Shown: piece by piece, positions 8,871 through 17,498 of the stretch | Layout: each line of letters opens with the position of its first letter | Position numbering within the stretch: the stretch's first letter is position 1 | Assembly: GCF_030683065.1 (NCBI RefSeq) | Contig: NZ_JAUXMX010000024.1 | Coordinates: 1-64,000 of the forward strand | Direction: 5' to 3' | Length of the DNA: 64,000 bases | Origin: Pseudomonas sp. | GTDB lineage: Bacteria > Pseudomonadota > Gammaproteobacteria > Pseudomonadales > Pseudomonadaceae | Program-made: the position numbers and the translations under genes | The notes under the pieces: model-generated | Databases searched by the model: none | What the model was told of the DNA's origin: nothing | What the model saw: the letters and a program-made list of their open reading frames with translations, nothing else

Positions 8871-9062
8871 TCAGGCCTTGTCGACGCCGTCCTTGATTAC
8901 GTCTTTGACGTCACCCTTGAGCTGTTGCGCCTTGCCCTTCACTTGCTGGCCAACACCTTCGCCTTCAAGCTTCGGATTGTCGGTGGCCTTGCCGATAGTT
9001 TCTTTCACTTTGCCGATGGCTTCGTTGACGTTACCTGTGATCTTGTCTTTTGTGCTGCTCAT
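8871..9062 (-). CDS. CsbD-like stress protein
   Basis: This 63-residue hydrophilic protein is rich in Lys, Gly and Val, with the sequence DKITGNVNEAIGKVKETIGK and a repeated G(K/D)VK pattern. These features define the CsbD family, which is general-stress-induced in many bacteria with unknown biochemistry. The start has GAGGTGAG upstream. It stands alone between the GNAT gene and a lipoprotein gene. Confidence 0.85.
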   Translation of the reverse strand: MSSTKDKITGNVNEAIGKVKETIGKATDNPKLEGEGVGQQVKGKAQQLKGDVKDVIKDGVDKA

Positions 9063-9387
9063 GGCTCACCTCATTTCGATGGGTTACAGAGAGTGGAACG
9101 CTGCGCGGCGTTATCGTTCTATTTATTTGACGTGTGAATTACCCACACGGGTCTGTGGGGCGGGCAACGCGTTGCGTGCCCCTTAGCAGGCCCGCGACCT
9201 GTTTGGCGGCGGAGCAGCTCGATCGACGTCGCGGCGCAGGTCGCGCATTCCTGGGGTGCTGGGCTGTGGTTGCTGGCGTCTGCCCGCCCACACACATGGT
9301 CGCGACCGCCCCTGAGGCAACGGAACCTTCGCGGCTTTTTTGGCACTAAACCGGCAACCTTTTCTCCATATGCCGGGATACTCTGCC
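9063..9387. other. Gap without a supported gene
   Basis: The 325-bp stretch between the CsbD gene and the lipoprotein gene holds overlapping ORFs on both strands but none with family resemblance or a good start. It presumably contains the divergent promoters of the two genes. No clear -35/-10 pair was identified. Confidence 0.4.
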
Positions 9388-9687
9388 ATGCGCACCACCG
9401 TCCGCCTGCTCCTGCTGAGCACCGCTGCCCTGACATTATCCGCCTGCTTCAATAGCCCCCCACCCATCGACCTGAGTGGCCTGTGCACCTTCAACACCGA
9501 TCCCCAGGCGGAACGCTGCAAGCCCGGCCAGATGGCCTGGTTCCGTCCGGATCAGGGCGCGTTGATCAGCGAGGAAATGGCCCTGAGCGTGGCGGCGGCC
9601 TACTGCGACTTCAACCATCCAGTGATGCACAACCGCGCCGGCGTGCTCTGCGTATTCACCGACCAACGCCTGGCCGTCGCAAAATAA
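9388..9687 (+). CDS. Small lipoprotein (hypothetical)
   Basis: This 99-aa protein has a lipoprotein signal peptide (MRTTVRLLLLSTAALTLSAC). Cys20 would be lipidated after cleavage in the TLSAC lipobox. The mature part is about 80 residues with four further cysteines (CTF, RCKP, YCDF, LCVF), possibly two disulfides in the periplasm. I chose the ATG at 9388 because it gives a proper signal peptide. The ORF start at 9340 adds 16 residues before it. I do not recognise the family. Confidence 0.65.
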   Translation: MRTTVRLLLLSTAALTLSACFNSPPPIDLSGLCTFNTDPQAERCKPGQMAWFRPDQGALISEEMALSVAAAYCDFNHPVMHNRAGVLCVFTDQRLAVAK

Positions 9688-9766
9688 CCGCGCGGCCCAT
9701 GTCCACGGATTACCCCCGCGACGGTACTCCGACGATCCTTGCAGATAAAAAGCCCAACGAGAGGTG

Positions 9767-9930
9767 CAATGCTGTTCACTTAAGCAGCCATCTCTGGGCG
9801 CCTGCCGTAGCCATGCACCCACCCGTAGCCCGGAAGCAATCCGGGAGCGATTATCAAGCGCCAGACTTGCCCCGGATTTCATCCGGGCTACAAAAAAATG
9901 CTGCTCACTTGGCTTAAGTGAACAGCATTG
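9767..9930. mobile_element. MITE-like element, copy 1 (164 bp)
   Basis: This element is bounded by perfect 18-bp inverted repeats, CAATGCTGTTCACTTAAG at the left and its complement at the right. Inside is a GTAGCCCGGA...TCCGGGCTAC hairpin pair. It is a near-identical inverted copy of 17101-17263 (roughly 95% by eye) and encodes no transposase. No target-site duplication is visible at this copy. A non-autonomous element moved by a transposase elsewhere is the simplest reading. Confidence 0.8.
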
Positions 9931-9989
9931 CCGATACGTCGGGGCTTAGCGGGTGTTGCGCCGTTGTGCGGCGCGCACTTAAACGTCAA

Positions 9990-11099
9990 TCAGACCAGGG
10001 TGGCCAGCGCACTGCGACTGAACGGCAGGATGTCCTGCTCGCGACCTTCGCGTACCTTGACGGCCCAATCCGGGTCGACCAGTAGCGCACGGCCCACGGC
10101 CACCAGATCGAACTCCTGATTGTTCAGGCGCTCCAGCAGGTTTTCCAGGCTGGCAGGCTCGGCTACTTTGTCGGTGTTGACCATGAACTGCAGGAACTCG
10201 CCGTCCAGGCCGACGCTGCCGACGGTGATGGTCGGTTTGCCGGTGAGCTTGCGCGTCCAGCCGGCCAGATTGAGGTCGGAACCTTCAAATTCCGGCTCCC
10301 AGAAGCGTCGGGTCGAGCAGTGAAAGATATCCACCCCAGCCTCGGACAGCGGCTTGAGGAAAGCGCCCAGCTCTTCCGGGGTTTGCACCAGACGGGCGCT
10401 GTAGTCCTGCTGCTTCCACTGCGAGAAGCGGAAGATGATCGGGAAGTCCGGGCCGACTGCGGCGCGCACGGCCTGGATCAGTTCGATGGCGAAGCGCGAA
10501 CGCTGGGCCAGGTCGCCGCCGTATTCGTCAGTACGCTGGTTGCTGCCTTCCCAGAAGAACTGGTCGACCAGGTAACCATGGGCGCCGTGGATTTCCACGC
10601 CGTCCATGCCGATGCGCTGGGCATCCTTGGCGGCCTGGGCGAAGGCTGCGATAACCTCCTGGATATCCTCGTGAGTCATGCCATGGACCACAACAACGTC
10701 ATCCTTGATCTTCTCGCTCGGGCCATAGCCCGGCACGCTGGCATCCGGCTCGGTGCCCAGCTTGCGCACATTACCCACGTGCCACAGCTGCGGAACGATC
10801 TTGCCGCCTTCGGCATGCACCGCCTCGACCACTTTCTGCCAGCCGGCCAGGGCATCTTCGCCGTAAAAACGCGGCACATTGGGGTAACCGTTTGCGGCCT
10901 TGTGGTCCACGGTGGTGCCTTCGGTGACGATCAGGCCAACGCCCGCTGCGGCACGGCGACGGTAATACTCAATGACCTTGCTATTGGGTACGCCGCCCGG
11001 CGAAAAGGAGCGGGTCATGGGCGCCATCACCACACGGGTTGGCAACTCCAGGGAACCGAGGCTGAAGGGTTGAAACAGCGCTTTTACCGGGTCGTTCAT
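9990..11099 (-). CDS. nemA: Old yellow enzyme-type NAD(P)H:flavin oxidoreductase (NemA/XenA-like)
   Basis: This 369-aa FMN-dependent TIM-barrel ene-reductase belongs to a family that reduces activated C=C bonds, N-ethylmaleimide, nitro-esters or quinones. Characteristic segments are VVMAPMTRSFS near the N-terminus, EIHGAHGYLVDQFF (about residues 175-188) and the C-terminal phosphate loop LVAVGRALLVDPDW. Of two ATGs six bases apart, the second (11099) is better spaced from AGAGGA. The regulator gene lies immediately upstream on the same strand. A copy of the operator ATATGACCGGTCGTCT sits 21 bp upstream of the start, so repression by the TetR-family neighbour is likely. The symbol is by analogy with E. 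coli nemRA. Confidence 0.85.
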   Translation of the reverse strand: MNDPVKALFQPFSLGSLELPTRVVMAPMTRSFSPGGVPNSKVIEYYRRRAAAGVGLIVTEGTTVDHKAANGYPNVPRFYGEDALAGWQKVVEAVHAEGGKIVPQLWHVGNVRKLGTEPDASVPGYGPSEKIKDDVVVVHGMTHEDIQEVIAAFAQAAKDAQRIGMDGVEIHGAHGYLVDQFFWEGSNQRTDEYGGDLAQRSRFAIELIQAVRAAVGPDFPIIFRFSQWKQQDYSARLVQTPEELGAFLKPLSEAGVDIFHCSTRRFWEPEFEGSDLNLAGWTRKLTGKPTITVGSVGLDGEFLQFMVNTDKVAEPASLENLLERLNNQEFDLVAVGRALLVDPDWAVKVREGREQDILPFSRSALATLV

Positions 11100-11119
11100 G
11101 ATCATTCCTCTAGCCGGCC

Positions 11120-11135
11120 ATATGACCGGTCGTCT
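11120..11135. promoter_or_regulatory. Putative NemR-type operator, copy 1
   Basis: ATATGACCGGTCGTCT has a perfect GACCGGTC core and lies between the regulator stop and the oxidoreductase start. The identical 16-mer occurs in front of the regulator gene. Two exact copies at the two expected places strongly suggest a TetR-family binding site. Confidence 0.75.
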
Positions 11136-11156
11136 ACTTGATAGATTTTTAAAAAA

Positions 11157-11750
11157 TCAGGGCTGCAGCAACAACCGTAAACGCTGCATGAAGTCTTCCA
11201 GCACGCGGGTATTGCTCGACACTTTCAGGCGGGTCAGAGCACCCTGCCAGGCGCTGGCAATAAAACTCGCAAGGTTGGCGCAATCTTCCTCGGCGGCCAG
11301 TTCACCGCTGCTTTGCATCTGCTCCAGACAAGCCTGCAGAATGTCTGCCGAGCGCTGCAAGATGGCGTCGACCTCGACACCGAGGCTCGGCGACAACTCG
11401 GCCATTTCGAAGCTCAGGCTGCCGATAAAGCAGTAGTACTCGCGTTTTTCCTGGCGCGTGAAATGCTCAACCAGCTCGCCGTAGTAATCGAGAATGCGCT
11501 GACATGGACTCAAGGCCGGGTTCGCCAGAGCCTGGGCATAACGCTGCAGTCGCGGCCCGTAGACCTGTTGCAGGGCCTGCAGGGCGAAGTCTTCCTTACT
11601 CGCGAAGTAATGGTAGAAAGAGCCCTTGGGCACACCGGCGGCCTGGACGATTTCCTGCACGCCAGCGCCGTGATAACCGCGACGGGCCATCACCTCGGCG
11701 CCTTTGGCGAGGATCAGGTCACGCTTATCGAATCGTTGGGTAACAGTCAT
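11157..11750 (-). CDS. nemR: TetR/AcrR-family repressor (NemR-like)
   Basis: This 197-aa repressor has an N-terminal helix-turn-helix (about residues 8-55, IVQAAGVPKGSFYHYFASKEDF). That sequence is the signature of the NemR/AcuR branch of TetR regulators. Cys108 (YYCFIGSLSFEMAEL) lies where the electrophile-sensing cysteine of E. coli NemR sits, so control by reactive electrophiles or oxidants is plausible. A copy of the shared operator lies about 10 bp upstream of its start, implying autorepression. The oxidoreductase gene follows 57 bp downstream, with the second operator in the gap. Confidence 0.85.
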   Translation of the reverse strand: MTVTQRFDKRDLILAKGAEVMARRGYHGAGVQEIVQAAGVPKGSFYHYFASKEDFALQALQQVYGPRLQRYAQALANPALSPCQRILDYYGELVEHFTRQEKREYYCFIGSLSFEMAELSPSLGVEVDAILQRSADILQACLEQMQSSGELAAEEDCANLASFIASAWQGALTRLKVSSNTRVLEDFMQRLRLLLQP

Positions 11751-11760
11751 ACCAGCAAGG

Positions 11761-11776
11761 ATATGACCGGTCGTCT
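11761..11776. promoter_or_regulatory. Putative NemR-type operator, copy 2
   Basis: This is an exact second copy of ATATGACCGGTCGTCT, just upstream of the regulator start. The position overlaps the expected 5' leader or promoter and would allow autoregulation. Confidence 0.75.
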
Positions 11777-11843
11777 CGCCCCGCCCAGCACTATAGGTTT
11801 GCGTGATGAGCGGCTACAACGAAGGAATGGAGAGGCAGTCCAT

Positions 11844-12022
11844 ACAAGGTCTGCCGCATCGTAGGGGGGATGACGCTCTATCCATCCACCAATAGCGCTA
11901 GGGGATGACAAAGGCGTCAGCTACTCGCCCCGATCTACCCTACATCGCTCCCGTAGCCCGGATGCAATCCGGGAACCGTATCCGGCGCACGGTATTCCCC
12001 GGAATGCATCCGGGCTACGGGA
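11844..12022. repeat. Composite intergenic repeat, copy 1
   Basis: This begins CAAGGTCTGCCGCATCGTAGGG, continues through ATCCACCAATAGCG and AAGGCGTCAGCTAC, and ends in a REP-type hairpin (GTAGCCCGGATGCAATCCGGG...CCCGGAATGCATCCGGGCTAC). A diverged copy in the same orientation lies at about 41160-41337. It fills most of the gap between the TetR gene and the peroxidase gene. Confidence 0.7.
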
Positions 12023-12033
12023 CTTGAGGCCTT

Positions 12034-12516
12034 TCAGCCCAAGGCTTTTTCGATGGCCTGGATCACTGCAGGGTCATCCGGCGCAGTCCGTGGCGAGAAA
12101 CGCGCCAGCACCCGGCCGTCCTGACCGACCAGGAATTTCTCGAAATTCCAGGTGATATCACCTGGAAATTCCGCCCCCTCACCGGCCAGCAGGCGGTACA
12201 GCGGATGACGATCAAGGCCATTGACCTCGATCTTGCTCCCCAAGGGGAAGCTCACCCCATAGTTGAGGCTGCAAAACTCGCGAATCGCCTCTTCGCTGTC
12301 AGGTTCTTGCTCGGCAAACTGGTTGCACGGCAAGCCAAGCACGGCAAACCCTTGCGCATGGTATTGCTGATAGAGTTTTTCCAGCCCAGCGTATTGCGGG
12401 GTCAGGCCACACTTGGAGGCGACGTTGACCACCAGTACAACCTGCCCGTTGAATGGTGCCAGCGGTAAATCCTGACCATCCAATGCACGCAGATTGAGGT
12501 CGTGAAAGGCACTCAT
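12034..12516 (-). CDS. Glutathione peroxidase family (thiol peroxidase, BtuE-like)
   Basis: This 160-aa cytoplasmic peroxidase reduces hydrogen peroxide and organic peroxides. The catalytic residues are visible: peroxidatic Cys36 (NVASKCGLTPQY), Gln70 (CNQFAEQEP) and Trp123-Asn124 (ITWNFEKFLV). It is a cysteine enzyme rather than a selenoprotein. Cys82 (REFCSLNYG) is a likely resolving cysteine, suggesting thioredoxin as reductant despite the family name. Its position near slyD-ackA-pta matches the P. aeruginosa gene order I recall. A terminator-like hairpin upstream isolates it from slyD transcription. Confidence 0.9.
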   Translation of the reverse strand: MSAFHDLNLRALDGQDLPLAPFNGQVVLVVNVASKCGLTPQYAGLEKLYQQYHAQGFAVLGLPCNQFAEQEPDSEEAIREFCSLNYGVSFPLGSKIEVNGLDRHPLYRLLAGEGAEFPGDITWNFEKFLVGQDGRVLARFSPRTAPDDPAVIQAIEKALG

Positions 12517-12560
12517 GACTAGCTCCTTGAAAACACTTCGAATGACCTGAAAAAGACAAA

Positions 12561-12586
12561 AAAGGCGCCTTCATGAAGGCGCCTTT
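12561..12586. terminator. Bidirectional terminator upstream of gpx
   Basis: AAAGGCGCCTTCATGAAGGCGCCTTT is a near-complete palindrome with A-rich sequence on the left and TTTGTTGTTT on the right. On the minus strand it would stop transcription coming from slyD before gpx. Confidence 0.7.
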
Positions 12587-12845
12587 GTTGTTTAACTCAG
12601 CTTAGCAGCCGACGGCACAGTTGCTACGACCACAAGTCGTTTTAAGCAAGCGGCCAAAACCTGATTCACAACATCGCGAGCTGGTGCCAGGCAAGGCAGG
12701 CAGCACGAGCTAACAGCTTGCCTGGTCGACGACGCGAGCCAGATTGACTCGCTTCATTCGCCCTGCGGGTCAGCTTTCGCCGTTGCTTGGCGTCGCCAGG
12801 TTGCAACGCAACATGGCCGACGCGCAGCAAGTCGTGAGCGGGTTC
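12587..12845. other. Gap between slyD and the gpx-side terminator
   Basis: No convincing gene is seen. On the minus strand a GTG-started frame of about 35 codons ends in a Cys-rich tail (CGRSNCAVGC) before the terminator, but it has no ribosome site. Its 5' half overlaps sequence (AAAACCTG..CAAC..AGGCAAGGCA) resembling the structured repeat at 44168-44308. I treat it as a diverged repeat fragment plus a possible micro-ORF of low support. Confidence 0.3.
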
Positions 12846-13331
12846 TCAGTGCTGGTGACCGCCTTCGCCATGCACGTGACCATGAGCCACTTCTTCGTCA
12901 CTGGCATCACGTATGTCAACCACTTTGACCTTGAAGCTTAGGCGCTGGCCGGCCAAGGGGTGGTTGCCGTCGACGATCACGTCGTCGCCTTCCAGCTCAC
13001 GAACGGTAACGATCTGCATGCTGCCGTCCGGGCCGGAGGCGTGAAACTGCATACCGACTTCCATTTCGTCGACGCCTTCAAACATGCTGCGGTTGAGCGT
13101 TGCGACCAGTTCGGCGCTGTACTCGCCGTAAGCGTCTTCCGGCTCGACTGTTACGTCCAGCTCGTCGCCAACTTGTTTGCCAAGCAGCGCTTTTTCCAGA
13201 CCAGCAATGATGTTGCCGGCACCGTGCAGATAAACCAGCGGCGCGCCGCCAGCGGAACTATCTATCACCTCACCGGCATCGTTGGTCAGGGTATAGTCGA
13301 TAGAGACAGCCTTATTGAGGGCGATCAGCAT
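12846..13331 (-). CDS. slyD: SlyD-type FKBP peptidyl-prolyl isomerase and metallochaperone
   Basis: This 161-aa cytoplasmic chaperone/isomerase has a split FKBP domain (YTLTNDAGEVIDSSAGGAPLVYLHG and HPLAGQRLSFKVKVVDIR) with the inserted IF chaperone domain at about residues 75-120. A short His-rich tail (HGHVHGEGGHQH) could bind nickel or other metals. The tail is shorter than in E. coli SlyD. The start at 13331 (MLIALNKAVSIDYTL) matches the family. The ORF start at 13379 adds an Arg-rich extension. It is divergent from the DUF3565-ackA-pta unit, with a ~100-bp shared promoter region. Confidence 0.9.
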   Translation of the reverse strand: MLIALNKAVSIDYTLTNDAGEVIDSSAGGAPLVYLHGAGNIIAGLEKALLGKQVGDELDVTVEPEDAYGEYSAELVATLNRSMFEGVDEMEVGMQFHASGPDGSMQIVTVRELEGDDVIVDGNHPLAGQRLSFKVKVVDIRDASDEEVAHGHVHGEGGHQH

Positions 13332-13431
13332 GGGGCGAGACCTTCTGCGTAGAAATAAAGAACGGACAAGTTTAACCAAGGGTGCGCGCGAAAGCGAACC
13401 CAGTGCTGACCGACGGCAGGAGGTGTCCTTG

Positions 13432-13659
13432 GTGCGACTGATTGACTTTGGTCAGGACGCAGACGGCCATTGGCTGGCAATCTTGTCCTGTGGTCATACT
13501 CAACACCTACGCCATCAGCCGCCTTGGCAAAATCGCGCGTGGGTACTCGACGCCAAACAACGCAATATTCGCCTGGGCCAGCCGTTCGCATGCGGCTGGT
13601 GCACGGCAGCTGTCGCGTCCGACGCAGCCAACCCGAGCGACACAGACAAGGAACGGTAA
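13432..13659 (+). CDS. DUF3565 small Cys/His-containing protein
   Basis: This 75-residue protein consists of the conserved VRLIDFGQD(A)DGHW...CGHTQHLRHQPPW...GQPFACGWC block known as DUF3565. The Cys-Gly-His and CxxC pattern suggests metal binding, but no function is known to me. The start is a GTG at 13432, eight bases after a near-perfect AGGAGGT. The ATG at 13315 in the ORF track lies inside the divergent slyD region and is unlikely. The stop codon directly abuts the ackA start (TAAATG), so it is probably the first gene of the ackA-pta operon. Confidence 0.8.
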   Translation: MRLIDFGQDADGHWLAILSCGHTQHLRHQPPWQNRAWVLDAKQRNIRLGQPFACGWCTAAVASDAANPSDTDKER

Positions 13660-14847
<1,188 letters not shown>

Positions 14848-14866
14848 GCGCCCCACCGGAGACACC

Positions 14867-16960
14867 ATGCACACCTTCTTTATCTCGCCCACCGGCTTTG
14901 GCGTCGGCCTCACTTCCATCAGCCTCGGCCTGGTTGGTGGCCTGGAGCGCGCCGGCCTCAAGGTCGGCTTCTTCAAGCCGATCGCCCAGCCCCACCAGGG
15001 CGACGATGGCCCGGAACGCTCCAGCGAGCTGATTGCCCGCACCCACGGCCTGCACTCGCCAAAACCGCTGGCCCTGGCACACGTCGAGCGCATGCTCGGC
15101 GACGGTCAACTGGATGAACTGCTCGAAGAAATCATCAGCCTTTACCACCAGGCTGCCGCCGGCAAAGATGTGGTCATCGTCGAAGGCATGGTGCCCACTC
15201 GCCAGGCCAGTTATGCGGCGCGGGTCAACTTTCACCTGGCCAAGAGCCTGGATGCCGACGTGATTCTGGTCTCGGCACCGGAGCAGGAAAGCCTGAGCGA
15301 ACTGTGCGACCGGGTGGAAATCCAGGCGCAACTATTTGGCGGCCCGCGAGACCCGAAAGTGCTCGGCGTGATCATCAACAAGGTGCGCAGTGAAGATGGC
15401 ATCGAGGCTTTCTGCGAGCGGCTGATGGAGCATTCCCCGCTGCTCAAGAGCGAAGACTTCCGCCTGCTCGGCTGCATCCCCTGGCAGGACGAACTGAACG
15501 CCCCGCGCACCCGCGACATCGCCGACCTGCTCGGCGCGCGCGTGCTCAATGCCGGCGACTACGAGCAACGACGCATGCTCAGAATCATGCTCTGCGCCCG
15601 CGCCGTGGCCAACACCGTGCAACTGCTCAAGCCCGGCACGCTGGTGGTGACCCCCGGCGATCGTGACGACATCATCCTCGCCGCCAGCCTGGCGGCAATG
15701 AACGGCATGCCGCTGGCCGGCTTGCTGCTGTGCAGCGATTTTGTGCCCGACCCGCGGATCATGGAACTGTGCCGTGGCGCGCTGCAAAGCGGCCTGCCGG
15801 TCATGACGGTACGCACCGGCTCCTACGACACCGCCACCGACCTCAACCGGTTGAACAAGGAAATCCCGGTGGACGACAAGGAGCGCGCGCAGAAAGTCGC
15901 CGACTTCGTCGCCAGCCATGTCGACCACGACTGGCTGCGTACCCGTTGCGGCACCCCACGGGAATTGCGCCTGTCGCCCTCCGCGTTTCGCTATCAGTTG
16001 GTCCAGCGCGCCAAGGCCGCGGACAAACGCATCGTCCTGCCAGAAGGCAGCGAGCCACGCACCATCAAGGCGGCTGCCATCTGCCAGGCGCGCGGCATTG
16101 CTCGCTGCGTGCTGCTGGCCAAACCGGAAGAGGTGCATGCCGTGGCCCAGGCTCAGGGCATCGAGCTGCCGGCAGGGCTGGAAATCCTCGACCCGGACCT
16201 GATCCGCGAGCGCTATGTCGAATCCATGATCGAACTGCGCAAGGGCAAGGGCCTCAACGCACCAATGGCCCTGGCGCAACTGGAAGACAACGTGGTGCTC
16301 GGCACCATGATGCTGGCCCTGGACGAGGTCGACGGCCTGGTCTCCGGCGCCATCCACACCACCGCCAACACCATTCGCCCGGCCCTGCAGCTGATCAAGA
16401 CCGCACCGGGCTACAACCTGGTGTCCTCGGTGTTCTTCATGCTGCTACCTGACCAGGTACTGGTCTATGGCGACTGCGCGGTCAATCCAGACCCAACTGC
16501 AGCACAACTGGCGGAGATCGCCGTGCAAAGCGCCGCCTCGGCCACGGCCTTCGGCATCGAACCGCGGGTAGCGATGCTTAGCTACTCCACTGGCGACTCG
16601 GGCACCGGCGAAGAGGTCGAGAAAGTCCGCGAGGCCACCCGCCTGGCCAAGCTGATAAACCCGGACCTGTTGCTCGACGGCCCGCTGCAGTACGACGCCG
16701 CAGCGATCGAAAGCGTAGGCCGGCAGAAGGCGCCAAACAGCCCGGTAGCCGGCCGCGCCACGGTATTCGTGTTCCCCGACCTGAATACCGGCAACACCAC
16801 CTACAAGGCGGTGCAGCGCAGCGCCGACTGCATCAGCGTCGGTCCCATGCTGCAAGGCCTGCGCAAGCCGGTCAACGACCTGTCCCGCGGCGCGCTGGTC
16901 GACGACATCGTCTACACCATCGCCCTGACTGCCATCCAGGCAGCCGACTTGCCCAAGTAG
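14867..16960 (+). CDS. pta: Phosphate acetyltransferase, long form
   Basis: This 697-aa enzyme interconverts acetyl-CoA plus phosphate and acetyl phosphate. It is the long form: an N-terminal P-loop-derived CobB/BioD-like domain (about residues 1-230), a DRTGG domain (about 240-345) and the catalytic PTA domain (about 375-697). The catalytic region carries SYSTGDSGTGEEVEKVREA. CCGGAGACACC precedes the ATG. It lies 19 bp after ackA and ends the operon. A 10-bp stem-loop follows the stop codon. Confidence 0.97.
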   Translation: MHTFFISPTGFGVGLTSISLGLVGGLERAGLKVGFFKPIAQPHQGDDGPERSSELIARTHGLHSPKPLALAHVERMLGDGQLDELLEEIISLYHQAAAGKDVVIVEGMVPTRQASYAARVNFHLAKSLDADVILVSAPEQESLSELCDRVEIQAQLFGGPRDPKVLGVIINKVRSEDGIEAFCERLMEHSPLLKSEDFRLLGCIPWQDELNAPRTRDIADLLGARVLNAGDYEQRRMLRIMLCARAVANTVQLLKPGTLVVTPGDRDDIILAASLAAMNGMPLAGLLLCSDFVPDPRIMELCRGALQSGLPVMTVRTGSYDTATDLNRLNKEIPVDDKERAQKVADFVASHVDHDWLRTRCGTPRELRLSPSAFRYQLVQRAKAADKRIVLPEGSEPRTIKAAAICQARGIARCVLLAKPEEVHAVAQAQGIELPAGLEILDPDLIRERYVESMIELRKGKGLNAPMALAQLEDNVVLGTMMLALDEVDGLVSGAIHTTANTIRPALQLIKTAPGYNLVSSVFFMLLPDQVLVYGDCAVNPDPTAAQLAEIAVQSAASATAFGIEPRVAMLSYSTGDSGTGEEVEKVREATRLAKLINPDLLLDGPLQYDAAAIESVGRQKAPNSPVAGRATVFVFPDLNTGNTTYKAVQRSADCISVGPMLQGLRKPVNDLSRGALVDDIVYTIALTAIQAADLPK

Positions 16961-16978
16961 CCTGTCTCATTGAGCTGC

Positions 16979-17005
16979 GTCGCGTTGCGCCTCAGGCAAC
17001 GCGAC
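16979..17005. other. Stem-loop after pta
   Basis: GTCGCGTTGC-GCCTCAG-GCAACGCGAC is a perfect 10-bp stem with a 7-base loop, 18 bp after the pta stop. It lacks a T-run, so it may be a 3'-stabilising or weak terminator hairpin. Confidence 0.5.
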
Positions 17006-17050
17006 CCGGTTTATCGCCTCGCAACCGTTAACGGGTTTCATCCAAAGCTT

Positions 17051-17290
17051 CGCGGACAAGTCCCCTCCCACAAGGTCACCGCACAACCTCGTAGGAGGGG
17101 CAATGCTGTTCACTTAAGCCAAGTGAGCAGCGTTTTTTGTAGCCCGGATGAAATCCGGGGGAAGTCTGGCGCTTGAAAATCGCTCCCGGATTGCATCCGG
17201 GCTACGGGTGGGTGCATGGCTACGACAGGCGCCCAGAGATGGCCGCTTAAGTGAACAGCATTGCCGTAGGAGGGGACTTGTCCGCGACAG
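17051..17290. repeat. REP pair (BIME) split by a MITE
   Basis: The left arm CGCGGACAAGTCCCCTCC (from 17051) and the right arm GTAGGAGGGG|ACTTGTCCGCGA form an inverted REP pair once the 164-bp insertion and one target-site copy are removed. REP pairs of this sequence are typical of Pseudomonas intergenic regions. The remaining sequence from 16961 to 17498 shows no gene. Confidence 0.7.
17101..17263. mobile_element. MITE-like element, copy 2 (163 bp) with target-site duplication
   Basis: This is an inverted copy of 9767-9930 with the same terminal repeats CAATGCTGTTCACTTAAG/CTTAAGTGAACAGCATTG. The 11-bp sequence CGTAGGAGGGG is present on both sides (17090-17100 and 17265-17275), as expected for a target duplication. 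Eleven to twelve bp is the size made by IS4-family transposases, so mobilisation by an IS4-type element is inferred. Confidence 0.85.
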
Positions 17291-17461
17291 CAATCGCCGG
17301 CGCGCCGTCGTTCATGCACGCTTGCACCCCAGCCTGGATTTCAAGCCGCCTTCGCCCAAGCATGACCAGACGGTCAGCTCCAGCACTTGCAGTCCGGTGC
17401 TCAGGCGCTAACCTGTGCGCCGAACGACCCACGGTGGAGCACCCTGGGCTATAAACGATCC

Positions 17462-17497
17462 GGGGCAAATGCCCCCCTTTGCGGAGGCATTTGCCCC
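17462..17497 (+). promoter_or_regulatory. Perfect 12-bp stem-loop covering the ribosome site of the acyltransferase gene
   Basis: GGGGCAAATGCC (17462-17473) pairs perfectly with GGCATTTGCCCC (17486-17497), with a 12-base loop. The ATG follows one base after the stem, and the GGAGG ribosome site is split between loop and stem. Folded, the transcript would be expected to hinder initiation. A protein-binding palindrome is the alternative. Confidence 0.55.
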
Positions 17498-17498
17498 C

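Noticed and set aside
9756-9942. Target-site duplication at MITE copy 1
   Set aside because: The 11 bp on either side (AACGAGAGGTG and CCGATACGTCG) do not match. Only copy 2 has a duplication.
12602-12706. Cys-rich micro-ORF on the minus strand (tail CGRSNCAVGC)
   Set aside because: It has only a GTG start without a ribosome site, and half of it overlaps repeat-like sequence. Kept only as a note in the gap entry.
17110-17319. 69-aa and 87-aa ORFs over the MITE (17110..17319, 17148..17411)
   Set aside because: They are reading frames across the MITE and REP sequence, and the same frames recur in copy 1. No evidence of translation.
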